Source: JBCAWW01 sp039024315 | Lineage (GTDB): Bacteria > Bacteroidota > Bacteroidia > J057 | Direction: 5' to 3' | Length of the DNA: 24,858 nucleotides | NCBI GenBank assembly: GCA_039024315.1 | Contig: JBCCQN010000121.1 | Span: 1-24,858, forward strand | Part shown: in pieces, positions 14,095-22,120 of the stretch | Numbering within the stretch: position 1 is the first letter of the stretch | Layout: each line of letters starts with the position of its first letter | Notes under the pieces: model-generated | What the model saw: only the letters and a program-made list of their open reading frames with translations | What the model was told of the DNA's origin: nothing | The model's database searches: none | Made by a program: the position numbers and the translations under genes

Positions 14095-16095
14095 ATGCTT
14101 AGAAACGGTATACTTTTGCTGACCGCAGCACTATATGTGTTTACGGCTCAAGCCCAGGAGAAATTTTCTAAAACCTTTGGCGGAGAGAGAGATGAGCACG
14201 CTATGGCGGTAACCAATACCGCTACAGGTGATTATGTCGTGGCTGGTTTTACCAATTCCTTTGGGAGTGGTAAGAGCGACGTCTGGGTGATGAAGCTTGA
14301 TCAGTTTGGAGGGGAAGTATGGCGTCAGTTTTTTGGAGATCCTGATTATGATTGGGCCAACGACCTAATCGAAACCCGTGATGGCAATTATGTCGTTATT
14401 GGCTATACTCGCGACAAAGTCAGTGGTAAAAACAACGCTTGGGTATTTCAGCTCAATCGCCACGGGGAGCTAATGTGGACCCGTACCTTTGGGGGGAGTG
14501 ATGCTGATGAAGCACGTTCTATCATCCAAACTAAAGATGGTGGTTTTGCGGTGGCTGGATTTTCCTATTCCAACTCTAAAGGTAAAAGCGATATCTGGCT
14601 CCTGCGTCTCAATGCCGTAGGCGAAATCCTTTGGGATCGTCAATATGGCGGCAGCGGTATCGAAAAAGCATATTCAATCCAAGAGACTGATGACGAAGGC
14701 TTCGTCATCGGGGGGTATCAGCATTATAATGAAACTAATCGCGCCGATATGCTAGTGGTCCGTACGGATCGTAATGGCAAAGGTATCTGGCGTAAAGTCG
14801 TGCGTGCGCCCGGCAATGATGTGATCGAATCAGTCCTGCAAACCGATGAAGGCCAATTCCTCGCCGCTGGCTGGCGCTATAATGAATCCAACGGTAGCTT
14901 AGACGGTTGTCTCATTCACCTCAGTGCGAGCGGTCGCGTGCTCAAAGAGCATTTGCTCGGCGGTACTGGCAAAGATGCTTTTTACGATTTGATCGCGACC
15001 CAAGATGGCGGTTACCTGCTCACCGGCCAAAGCACCTCTTTTAGCAAGTCTTCTGATCTCTGGATAGTCAAATTAGACGCTCGCCTGCGCCAAACTTGGC
15101 AAAAGCGTAGCTTAGGTGAAAGCGATGATTACGGCCGCGCTGTTACTCAGGTAGCCGATGGGGGCTATCTCGTTACCGGTGGTACCAAAAGCTACAGTCG
15201 TGGTGGCAGCGATATGTGGGTCCTTAAAACCGACAACCGCGGCAACTTTGCCAATCATCCTGATGCGGTGCACGATGCGCTCTCTGGTCAGGAACCAATT
15301 GTCCTCAACAAAAATAATGAAGATCCTCTCCAAGCGCTCCTAAAGCCCAATCTTTACATCCTATCGGTGGGAGTGTCAAAATATGATGATGAGACTTCTA
15401 ATTTGACTTATGCACATTCTGATGCAGCTTCGCTAGCGAGCAAGTTTGCGACTCAGCAAGGTAAGCTGTTCAACAAAGTCGAAATCAAGCAGTACCTCAA
15501 TCAAGAGGCCACGCTTACCAATATCAAAACAGGGATCAACTGGCTAGAACGTCAGGCTACCCAAAAGGACATGATCCTTGTCTTTATCTCGGCTCACGGA
15601 GCCCTGGATAACAAAGGTAATCTCTACATCCTGCCGACTGATTATCAGGCGCATAACCTCTTTGCCACGGCCATGAACATTCGTGATCTGACCGAGGGTA
15701 TGAACGGTACTCCTTGCAAAAAGCTTATCTTTTTGGATGCTTGCCATAGTGGTCAATCTGGCTATGATCTCCTAGAGTTTGCCTCTATCAAAGCGGTCAA
15801 TCTCAACAAAGTAGTTACGGAGCTTACAGAGGCAGAGCCTGGGGTTACGGTCATGACATCCTCAAGCGGCAAGGAGTATTCCTACGAAAACCCTATTTGG
15901 GGCCACGGTGCCTTTACTAAGGCCTTACTCGAAGGCCTAGATGGTGAAGCGGACTTCAATCATGATGATGTGATCTCTCTGCTTGAACTCAATCTTTATG
16001 TGACTGAGCGCGTCAAGAGCCTTACCGATGGCCGCCAACACCCCTATACGCCCATCAACCTTTTTGGTAACATCCCGCTTTTTGTTTTGAAGTAG
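14095..16095 (+). CDS. Secreted beta-propeller / caspase-like (peptidase C14) protein
   Basis: A 666-residue protein. Residues 1-20 are a signal peptide ending AQA-Q. Residues ~27-390 hold seven copies of a ~53-residue unit, 'FGG..D.A......DGGY.VAG.T.S...G..D.WV.KLD..G...W', which would make a seven-bladed propeller. Residues ~415-660 form a caspase-like domain: it opens with LYILSVGVSKYDD, has the catalytic His in ISAHGA (H501) and the catalytic Cys in LDACHSG (C550). Both residues of the dyad are intact, so a cysteine protease is expected. No T9SS domain follows; the protein ends in PLFVLK. It probably acts in the periplasm or at the surface. Similar WD-like-repeat/caspase fusions exist in bacteria; the substrate is unknown. 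Confidence 0.88.
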   Translation: MLRNGILLLTAALYVFTAQAQEKFSKTFGGERDEHAMAVTNTATGDYVVAGFTNSFGSGKSDVWVMKLDQFGGEVWRQFFGDPDYDWANDLIETRDGNYVVIGYTRDKVSGKNNAWVFQLNRHGELMWTRTFGGSDADEARSIIQTKDGGFAVAGFSYSNSKGKSDIWLLRLNAVGEILWDRQYGGSGIEKAYSIQETDDEGFVIGGYQHYNETNRADMLVVRTDRNGKGIWRKVVRAPGNDVIESVLQTDEGQFLAAGWRYNESNGSLDGCLIHLSASGRVLKEHLLGGTGKDAFYDLIATQDGGYLLTGQSTSFSKSSDLWIVKLDARLRQTWQKRSLGESDDYGRAVTQVADGGYLVTGGTKSYSRGGSDMWVLKTDNRGNFANHPDAVHDALSGQEPIVLNKNNEDPLQALLKPNLYILSVGVSKYDDETSNLTYAHSDAASLASKFATQQGKLFNKVEIKQYLNQEATLTNIKTGINWLERQATQKDMILVFISAHGALDNKGNLYILPTDYQAHNLFATAMNIRDLTEGMNGTPCKKLIFLDACHSGQSGYDLLEFASIKAVNLNKVVTELTEAEPGVTVMTSSSGKEYSYENPIWGHGAFTKALLEGLDGEADFNHDDVISLLELNLYVTERVKSLTDGRQHPYTPINLFGNIPLFVLK

Positions 16096-16106
16096 GTTTT
16101 TGGCTA

Positions 16107-16122
16107 CTGCTGCGCAGAACGC
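16107..16122 (-). repeat. Family A (REP-like) single copy
   Basis: CTGC-TGC-GCAG-AACGC starts 11 bases after the caspase gene's stop. The bases that follow (GCTTGTCTCTAGG) resemble the spacer of the pair at 24634 (GCTTATCTCTAGC), but the right arm has decayed; only TGCGGTTGCGCG around 16179-16190 hints at it. Confidence 0.72.
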
Positions 16123-16199
16123 TTGTCTCTAGGCTTGCGGACTATGCGTCAAATGCCATCTCTGGGATGTAGATCCTCTGCGGTTGCGCGTAGATGATG

Positions 16200-16943
16200 T
16201 TAGTGAAATCTAGGCTTATCCTTCAATTTTATCCATTCGTGTTCAATATTTTTCATCAATAAAGCATTGTCAAACTTTATTGATCCTCTAGGGAATATTG
16301 ATTCGTCTTCAAAAAAGCTTGATTTCACTGCTTCAACCTTTAAACCAGATACTGCCCAATTCTTTGTTTTCAATTCTAGCCCCTCAAATTTCCCTTTTTC
16401 AATCAAGGGAGAATATCCAACTGAGCCTTTTTCCATAAAGCTTGAGGCGCATGACATATCTTCAAATACGCTCTCCTTTTCCCATGATTTGCTTTCACAA
16501 GCTTTGATTGACAGATAAGTACCATCTTCACTTTGAAACGAGACATTATATCTTTGTCCAATCTCCTTCTGCTGAAATTTGGCATAATAATGTTTACCAG
16601 GAAATATTCGCCCTCCTACTAGGGCATTAATGCGGGAGGAGGTATCTCGGCGAGGTATATAGACTCCTTCTTTCAATGCACCAGCTTCATGCCATTCTAC
16701 TGCGATACGATGGGCGCCGTTTTCAGATGAAATCCCCATTGCTTTAGGAAAAGCCTTCGGTCTGATATTCTTGAGCCGAATTAAGCAAATCCCAACTATC
16801 CCTTTCCCTTTAACTAATTTTGGTCTCAGTCCTTCGGGTAAAAAGCGGTTTAGAACTTCTTCTTCAGCTTGATAATTGATTAAGATGCGCCGATCTATTA
16901 CTCCTTCAATTACTGGTAACTTCATTAGATTAGAGGTATTCAT
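16200..16943 (-). CDS. DUF2071 (YqjF-like) family protein
   Basis: A 247-residue soluble protein. It opens with PVIEGVIDRRILINYQ, followed by LPEGLRPKLVKGKGIVGICLIRLKNIRP, and has GVYIPRRDTSSRINALVGGRIFPG in the middle. This order is that of DUF2071/COG3361 proteins (related in fold to acetoacetate decarboxylase), whose biochemical role is not settled. Length fits the family. The start may be the ATG at 16943 or the one at 16925 (MKLPVIEG); both leave the conserved part intact. Family B copy 3 begins 5 bases upstream of the longer start, so the native promoter, if any, has been displaced or replaced. It converges on the caspase gene. Confidence 0.75.
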   Translation of the reverse strand: MNTSNLMKLPVIEGVIDRRILINYQAEEEVLNRFLPEGLRPKLVKGKGIVGICLIRLKNIRPKAFPKAMGISSENGAHRIAVEWHEAGALKEGVYIPRRDTSSRINALVGGRIFPGKHYYAKFQQKEIGQRYNVSFQSEDGTYLSIKACESKSWEKESVFEDMSCASSFMEKGSVGYSPLIEKGKFEGLELKTKNWAVSGLKVEAVKSSFFEDESIFPRGSIKFDNALLMKNIEHEWIKLKDKPRFH

Positions 16944-16948
16944 TTGGT

Positions 16949-17055
16949 TAAATACTTAGACTGTAGTATCCAGTATTAAGACCTAAGAAAGTGGGCTGTA
17001 AGGTTCAGCAGAACCCTTTTTCTCGGCACTACATACTTTTTACTCTGTACTTCAT
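16949..17055. repeat. Family B MITE-like element, copy 3
   Basis: The left arm TAAATACTTAGAC...CAGTATTAAGACC is followed by the core AAGAAAGTGGGCT. The right arm ends ATACTTTTTACTCTGTACTT, almost the same as in copy 4. It lies 5 bases upstream of the DUF2071 start codon. Its core also contains a small hairpin, GGTTC-AGCA-GAACC (17002-17015). Confidence 0.75.
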
Positions 17056-17137
17056 TATACGGAAAGTGAAGGCGAAAAGGTGAGTATGCATCTCATTTCT
17101 ACTGTCATTATTTCTTTTCCACTAAGTTCCGACCCCA

Positions 17138-17153
17138 GCGTTCCGTGCAGCGG
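17138..17153 (+). repeat. Family A (REP-like) single copy between two B elements
   Basis: GCGTT-CCGT-GCA-GCGG, a CCGC/GCGG-type stem with one G-T wobble. No inverted partner is visible. It is flanked by B copies 3 and 4. Confidence 0.72.
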
Positions 17154-17163
17154 TAAAAGTCCA

Positions 17164-17275
17164 CTTTAAGTACTTAGACAATAGGATTCAGTATTAAGAC
17201 TAGGAAAAGTGGGCTAGATAGTCCAGACAGACCTTTTTTCTTAATACTAAATACTTTTTACTCTGTACTTAAAAT
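17164..17275. repeat. Family B MITE-like element, copy 4 (best preserved)
   Basis: It opens with TTAAGTACTTAGACAATAGG (17166-17185) and closes with ACTCTGTACTTAA (17261-17273), so the ends are inverted copies. Inner arms CAGTATTAAGAC and TTCTTAATACTAAATAC also pair. The core is GGAAAAGTGGGCT. Total length is about 110 bases. Confidence 0.78.
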
Positions 17276-17374
17276 GTATTTCAGCTCAGTAGATCGTCAG
17301 TAAAGAGAAGAGCAATGCTAGCCCAAAGCCTAGCCCTCGCACCAGCTCCTTTAAACAACGATCAATACTGAAAC

Positions 17375-18517
17375 ATGAAACTATTTAGCCTCTTTTTCTC
17401 CCTTTTGCTACTGGCGATCGCGATGACTAGCTGCGATCCAGCAGGACCTATTTCTTTGGATGGATGTATCGAATTGACCGGGCGACAAGAAAGTCCCTTG
17501 ACTTTGACCAATCATATTGATGATCCCAACCGAGCGGACTATTGCGTCGCAGGGAACTACGATATCCTCGCAGATGTGGTCGTTGAGCCTGGCGTTACCA
17601 TCCTGATGAAAAACGGGGCCAAGATCACAGTGAAAACAGGAGGCTCATTTCAAAGCATTGGTACCGAAACAGAAAAAATCACTATCAGAGGCGAGTTACT
17701 GCTTACGGCTGGGCAATGGAAATACATTCGATTTAACAGTGATAATACCGACAATCGCTTGGAGCATACCAATATCAATGGCGGTGGTAGCGATGACACC
17801 TATGATGCCATGGTATTTATTGGCTATAATGCTTATGCCAAAATCGATAATTGTAATGTCAGCTTTAGCCAAAGCCACGGCATTAAATGTGAGGATGGCA
17901 GAAGCCGCTTAGGTGGACTTGCCAATACGGACGTTTCTTTTTGTGAGATATTTCCGGTTCACATCGATGCAAAGCATCTGAGATTTATCGAATCAACCAA
18001 CAGCGGTACGGGTAATGGCAACGACAAAATCAATGTTAAAGCCTCGCAATTGAGCGATCCCACTACTTGGAAAAAATCTCCTTTACTACCTTATCGCCTC
18101 GATGGATCTTTAAGCATTATTGATGAGGTTACGGTCGAAGCTGGAACAAGCATTTTTATGGCCAGCGGAGCCAAAATCCGAATCAATGGCGGTTCGCTAA
18201 ATTGTGTCGGAACCGAATCTGAAAAAATTAGATTCTTGGCTGACAATTGGACGAGTGGGTCTTGGGGTTACATCAGTTTTATTTCTTCCAATAGCTCGAA
18301 CAATCGCTTTGAACATTGTGTGATATCCGATGGAGGGGGCAATATGACCTATCAAGGCATGATCACCTTGATCCAAAATGCTCGTTGTCAGATTGGTAAT
18401 TCCGAAATCAGTGGAAGTGCTGGCTATGGAGTACAAAACCAAAGCAATCGATCAACCCTAGTTGATGATGGTAATAATACCTTCTCGGAAAATGCTCTTG
18501 GAAATTTTGGAGATTAA
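17375..18517 (+). CDS. Lipoprotein with two beta-helix-like repeats
   Basis: A 380-residue protein. The N-terminus is a lipoprotein signal peptide with the acylated cysteine at C20 (AMTSC-DPAG). The rest is an internal duplication: residues ~52-170 and ~225-345 both run 'V.VE.G..I.M..GAKI....GS....GTE.EKI', then 'W.YI.F.S...NR.EH..I..GG...Y..M', then '..NA...I.N...S.S...G'. That layout fits a right-handed parallel beta-helix of the pectate-lyase/NosD type, but no catalytic residues were identified. It likely sits on a membrane surface as a binding protein. A terminator follows 22 bases after the stop. Confidence 0.78.
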   Translation: MKLFSLFFSLLLLAIAMTSCDPAGPISLDGCIELTGRQESPLTLTNHIDDPNRADYCVAGNYDILADVVVEPGVTILMKNGAKITVKTGGSFQSIGTETEKITIRGELLLTAGQWKYIRFNSDNTDNRLEHTNINGGGSDDTYDAMVFIGYNAYAKIDNCNVSFSQSHGIKCEDGRSRLGGLANTDVSFCEIFPVHIDAKHLRFIESTNSGTGNGNDKINVKASQLSDPTTWKKSPLLPYRLDGSLSIIDEVTVEAGTSIFMASGAKIRINGGSLNCVGTESEKIRFLADNWTSGSWGYISFISSNSSNNRFEHCVISDGGGNMTYQGMITLIQNARCQIGNSEISGSAGYGVQNQSNRSTLVDDGNNTFSENALGNFGD

Positions 18518-18539
18518 ATTTCACTGATAAGATAAGCCG

Positions 18540-18576
18540 CGCCATTCTCGATAGCTTTAGAGGGTGGCGTTTTTTT
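18540..18576 (+). terminator. Intrinsic terminator after the lipoprotein gene
   Basis: A 10-bp stem (18540-18549 CGCCATTCTC with 18560-18569 GAGGGTGGCG, two wobble pairs) has a 10-nt loop and is followed by seven T residues. A family A copy begins 4 bases later. Confidence 0.75.
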
Positions 18577-18579
18577 GGG

Positions 18580-18639
18580 CTGCTTCGCAGAACGATTGCC
18601 CCTTCCTGCGGCGAATGCGACAAGCGTTCCGCGCAGCGT
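18580..18639. repeat. Family A (REP-like) convergent pair 6
   Basis: Left arm 18580-18595 is CTGC-TTC-GCAG-AACGA; right arm 18624-18639 is GCGTT-CCGC-GCA-GCGT. As in pair 1, the left stem is the CTGC type and the right stem the CCGC type. It lies directly after the terminator and between convergent genes. Confidence 0.8.
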
Positions 18640-18716
18640 CTCTCAAAAAAAATGCCCAACACGATCTAAAAGATCTGCATTGGACACGAAAACTCTTGTT
18701 GAATAGATATTTTTCC

Positions 18717-19970
18717 CTATTGCTTCGCAGGACGCGCAGTCTTCGGGTCAAATTCCCAGTTCAGGATTTTGTAGAAGTCATACTCTTCAGGCTTATCGAC
18801 TATTTCCTTGGCCACTTCGTAATCAGGCTCGCAGAGTACGTGTAAGTCATGCAAGAAGATTTGGGCCAATGGACCATCGATGTCCACCAAACGTGGCGGG
18901 ATCTTACCGGTCGTCTTATCTTCGATATCGCTCAAAAAAACAGGGCGGATATCGTTACGCGGAGTGGTTGAGACAATCGCACCACTTACCCCTTGGTGAT
19001 AAAGCTTATTTACACCCAAGCCCAGTAGCGTACAATAAGTCAAATCAAAGGCCACGGGATCACTACAGCGTACCTCATAACCCAATTCTACTGGACGACT
19101 TTTGATCGAAAGTCCAATCTTTTTCAACTCACGTTGCACTAGCATATTGAAGATGTGGGCTTTAGAAACGTTACCTAGCTCTGGGTGGCCGTGATCGTCA
19201 TAAGTAAAGTTGACCCCACAGTTGTTGATCTCGTCGTCGCTCAAAGAGTGAAAGACCCCTTCGGATACCATCGCTACGCCATAATCAACCCCATCAAGTT
19301 TACGGGCGATCATAGAAGAAACGATCACTTTGACAATACGGTCGATGGTGATCTCGGTATTGGCAAACATCTCAGGGATAACGATCACGGGGAAGTGGCA
19401 ACTTGCGGCGATCTCAAAGGCCAAGTGGCCAGCAGAACGTCCCATAGCCGAAACTACAAACCAGTTGCCACTCGTACGAGCATCTTCGTAAACGGTATTG
19501 CCGATGCGAACGCCTTCGTTTTTGGCGGAATTAAAGCCAAATGTAGGCATCCCTTCGGGCAAGGGTAAGTCGTTATCGATGGTTTTGGGTACGTGGATGT
19601 TTTGGATCGAGAGGTTGTTGTTGGTCAAAAACTTTGCGATTCGGTTTGCCGTAGATGCGGTATCATCTCCTCCTACCGTAACGAGCAGTTTGACATTATT
19701 TTCTTCGAAAAACTCCGGACGAAATTCATCATCCTTAGGCTTATGACGGCTCATCCGTAGCGCTGATCCTCCTTTGTTGAAGATACGATCGGCAAACTCA
19801 AAATCTATATCGACGTATTCGGCTGTGCCATTGAATAGATTTTTATAGCCATCATGTAGGCCGATGACTTTGAATCCGTCTTTAAGAAAGACCTTAGAAA
19901 CAGTACTGACTACTGTGTTGATGCCTGGGGCAGGGCCTCCGGCACAAAGTATAGCGACTGATTTTTGCAT
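18717..19970 (-). CDS. 6-phosphofructokinase, predicted pyrophosphate-dependent
   Basis: A 417-residue phosphofructokinase. GGPAPGIN (11-18) binds the phosphoryl donor region, and TIDND (130-134) carries the catalytic Asp132. Two positions point to pyrophosphate rather than ATP as phosphoryl donor: GGDD (D103, where ATP enzymes have Gly, E. coli Gly104) and PKTIDND (K129, where ATP enzymes have Gly124). AMGRSAGHLA is the fructose-6-phosphate side motif. It would interconvert fructose 6-phosphate and fructose 1,6-bisphosphate, reversibly if PPi-linked. The tail ...TARPAKQ is contributed by a family A repeat. It starts 24 bases after the FKBP gene and is likely co-transcribed with it. Confidence 0.92.
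   Translation of the reverse strand: MQKSVAILCAGGPAPGINTVVSTVSKVFLKDGFKVIGLHDGYKNLFNGTAEYVDIDFEFADRIFNKGGSALRMSRHKPKDDEFRPEFFEENNVKLLVTVGGDDTASTANRIAKFLTNNNLSIQNIHVPKTIDNDLPLPEGMPTFGFNSAKNEGVRIGNTVYEDARTSGNWFVVSAMGRSAGHLAFEIAASCHFPVIVIPEMFANTEITIDRIVKVIVSSMIARKLDGVDYGVAMVSEGVFHSLSDDEINNCGVNFTYDDHGHPELGNVSKAHIFNMLVQRELKKIGLSIKSRPVELGYEVRCSDPVAFDLTYCTLLGLGVNKLYHQGVSGAIVSTTPRNDIRPVFLSDIEDKTTGKIPPRLVDIDGPLAQIFLHDLHVLCEPDYEVAKEIVDKPEEYDFYKILNWEFDPKTARPAKQ
18720..18735 (-). repeat. Family A (REP-like) copy inside the phosphofructokinase 3' end
   Basis: TTGC-TTC-GCAG-GACGC, two changes from the common form. On the minus strand it encodes the last residues of the enzyme, ...RPAKQ-stop, with the stop codon completed at 18717. 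Confidence 0.7.
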
Positions 19971-19994
19971 GTGCGTATGTTTTTATCAGAATTA

Positions 19995-20696
19995 TTAGCG
20001 AACAATTTCGAGCAGTCTGATATCAAAGACCAAGACTGCATTAGGGGGAACGAGCTCTTTGCCTCGGTTTCCATAACCCAAGTCTGCGGGCAAAAACAAC
20101 TCCCAACGAGCACCCGGCTTCATCATGAGCAGGGCTTCGGTAAGTCCTGGAAGCAAGAGTTCCACCGCTACTACACTGGTACTATCGGTATCAGTATGCG
20201 TCGTGGAAAAAGTAGTACCATCAAGCAATGTACCATCGAAGGTGACACGTACTTCATTTTTGATCGTAGGAGGGACGCCAGTGCCTTCTTCGATCACGCG
20301 ATATTGGAGACCGCTAGCCAAACTGATTACATCTTCCTTAGTGCCATTGTCCCGCAAGAACATTTGGCTTTTGATGGAGTTTTCGGCGGCTTGTTTTTGA
20401 CTTAGAAGTTGTTGCTGGGAAGCAATCTGCTGGTTCAATACGCCTGAGAGTCGGTTGGCCGTTTCTTGATCCAAGGCAAGCGCACTAGAATCTAGTACAT
20501 CTTGGTAGGCTTGGTAGATGATCGCAGGATCAAGTTCAATCTCATAGCCAGAATAAACCCTTGCGATATCCATGCCGACGAGATATGATAAACTATCGTT
20601 TTGGCTTTGCAGTGACTTCGAAGAAGGTGATTCAGTACCACAGGCTGCCAATAAAAAGAATGCGGGTAGGAGGCTGGTACAGAAATGTTTGAGCAT
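19995..20696 (-). CDS. FKBP-type peptidyl-prolyl isomerase, lipoprotein (FkpA/Mip-like)
   Basis: A 233-residue protein. The signal peptide ends in LLAAC, making C19 the acylated residue. Residues ~35-120 form the helical N-terminal part found in FkpA/Mip proteins (LSYLVGMDIAR..., long Gln-rich helix). Residues ~125-233 are the FKBP domain, with VTFDGTLLDGTTF, LPGLTEALLMMKPG, LPADLGYGNRG and a final VLVFDIRLLEI. It should catalyse prolyl cis-trans isomerisation and act as a periplasmic chaperone. First gene of a likely two-gene unit with the phosphofructokinase; no functional link is evident. Confidence 0.92.
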   Translation of the reverse strand: MLKHFCTSLLPAFFLLAACGTESPSSKSLQSQNDSLSYLVGMDIARVYSGYEIELDPAIIYQAYQDVLDSSALALDQETANRLSGVLNQQIASQQQLLSQKQAAENSIKSQMFLRDNGTKEDVISLASGLQYRVIEEGTGVPPTIKNEVRVTFDGTLLDGTTFSTTHTDTDSTSVVAVELLLPGLTEALLMMKPGARWELFLPADLGYGNRGKELVPPNAVLVFDIRLLEIVR

Positions 20697-20814
20697 AAGA
20701 AAGAGTTCAAAATTGGGTTGACGTTAAGACTCCGCGCAGCAAATTAACGCAAAGAATTCAGTTTCTCCCCATTTTCCTTGAAACAAATGAAATTCTCGGT
20801 TAATATTGAATAAT

Positions 20815-22077
20815 ATGGCGCTCACCCCACAACTCCTAGCAGAAACCGAGGCATTTGCCCGTAATATATTGGAAACCCAGCTACCCGATGGGTACACCTA
20901 TCATACCCTCGACCATACGCTTGAGGTTTTGCAATCAACCGAAACGATTGCCAACTATTTGCAGCTTTCTGAGGAGGATCGATTACTCCTCAAAGTCGCA
21001 GTTTGGCTCCACGATCTAGGTTATCGGGACCAATATGTTGGTCATGAAGAGGTAGGTATGAAGATCGCTCGGGACTTTTTGAGTCCTAAAGGAGTGGCAG
21101 AAGAACTAATCAAGCAAGTTGAGTCTATCATCGAGGCTACCCGCCTCGATCAACCTCCTCGCACTTTGCTCGAAGAAGTAATCAAAGACGCCGATCTCTC
21201 CAATCTTGCTACGCCTGATGCGCTCGAAAATTCTGAAAAGATCCGCCATGAATGGATGATTTTTCTCAATCGTACCTTCTCTGATGAAGGTTGGAACCAA
21301 TTCAACTACCGCTTCTACAAAGAGTACATCTATTATACCTCTTATGGCAAAGATGTTTTGGAACCAGGCAAAGCCCAAAACGTCAAGAAACTCAAAAAGC
21401 GCCTGCGTAAAAATGAGAAAAAAATCAACGAAGAGGCGCGGATCAAGACGCAGCTCCAACTGGCACAGCAGGCCGAAAAAATTGGTAAGCTGACCAAAAA
21501 GCTCAAAAAGCTCAAAAAACAAGTGCCAGACCGAGGGATTGAAACGATGTTTCGAGTTACCTATCGTACCCACATCAATCTCTCGTCCATTGCAGACAAC
21601 AAGGCCAATATTCTGCTTTCTATCAATGCGATCATTATTTCGGTGGTCTTTGGGAGTATCATTAGTGATGCTGACAATCCCAATTATGTACTTTGGCCGG
21701 GCTTTTTGATGCTCGGGGTTAGCCTTGGTACCATGATCTTTGCGATTTTATCTACCCGTCCCAAGGTCAACTCCTTGAGTTTTAGCAGAGAGGATATCTC
21801 CCAAAAGAAAACTAACCTCCTCTTCTTCGGTAACTTCCACAATATGAATCTTGGCGACTACCAATGGGGGATCAACGAGATGATGAAGGATAGTGAATAC
21901 CTCTATGGCACCATGTCCAAGGATATTTACTTCTTGGGAGTCGTACTCGCCAAAAAATTCCGCCTCCTACGTTACTCTTACAACATTTTTATGTACGGGA
22001 TGATTGGGGTGGTCGTCTTTGCCCTGCTGATCTACTTATTCTTTGCTGATAAGGCAAGCGGACTCCCCAATCTTTAG
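20815..22077 (+). CDS. HD domain / coiled coil / PycTM (DUF5706) membrane protein
   Basis: 420 residues from the ATG at 20815 (a TTG at 20806 is open but unlikely). The HD hydrolase domain (~20-130) keeps H34 (LDHTLE), H66-D67 (WLHDLGY), H77 and D125/D127 (IKDADLSNL), enough to bind metal and hydrolyse a phosphoester. A strongly charged Lys-rich coiled coil follows at ~188-237. The C-terminal part has the DUF5706/PycTM hallmark DNKANILLSINAIIISVV (261-278), two further helices (~293-312 and near the C-terminus), and a short charged tail. In Pycsar anti-phage systems PycTM is the cyclic-nucleotide-triggered membrane effector. No nucleotide cyclase is adjacent, so a defence role is open; many Bacteroidota carry such HD fusions without a cyclase beside them. 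Confidence 0.88.
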   Translation: MALTPQLLAETEAFARNILETQLPDGYTYHTLDHTLEVLQSTETIANYLQLSEEDRLLLKVAVWLHDLGYRDQYVGHEEVGMKIARDFLSPKGVAEELIKQVESIIEATRLDQPPRTLLEEVIKDADLSNLATPDALENSEKIRHEWMIFLNRTFSDEGWNQFNYRFYKEYIYYTSYGKDVLEPGKAQNVKKLKKRLRKNEKKINEEARIKTQLQLAQQAEKIGKLTKKLKKLKKQVPDRGIETMFRVTYRTHINLSSIADNKANILLSINAIIISVVFGSIISDADNPNYVLWPGFLMLGVSLGTMIFAILSTRPKVNSLSFSREDISQKKTNLLFFGNFHNMNLGDYQWGINEMMKDSEYLYGTMSKDIYFLGVVLAKKFRLLRYSYNIFMYGMIGVVVFALLIYLFFADKASGLPNL

Positions 22078-22086
22078 CATGTGGCC

Positions 22087-22120
22087 TTAAGTACTGAGAC
22101 AATCGTATTGAGTATTAAGA
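22087..22120. repeat. Family B element copy 5, left part (split by the IS)
   Basis: TTAAGTACTGAGACAATCG leads into GAGTATTAAGA, matching the left arm of the other copies. It stops at the insertion sequence; the right part resumes at 23524. Starts about 10 bases after the stop of the HD-PycTM gene. Confidence 0.7.
22112..22120. repeat. Target site duplication, left copy
   Basis: GTATTAAGA; an identical copy follows the right IS end at 23524-23532. It is part of the conserved family B arm. Confidence 0.9.

Larger units (their letters stand above)
16944..17374. other. Divergent gap filled by repeats
   Basis: 431 bases between divergent genes, half of it two family B elements and one family A copy. 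The last ~100 bases before the lipoprotein start carry no recognised motif. No coding region was accepted. Confidence 0.65.

Noticed and set aside
20729..20744. A twentieth family A copy (CTCCGCGCAGCA)
   Set aside because: Head and one stem side do not match; it could be a decayed copy, but the evidence is too weak to list.
20815..22077. A complete Pycsar anti-phage operon
   Set aside because: Only an effector-like PycTM module is present. Neighbours are FKBP, phosphofructokinase and an IS; no nucleotide cyclase is encoded in the window.
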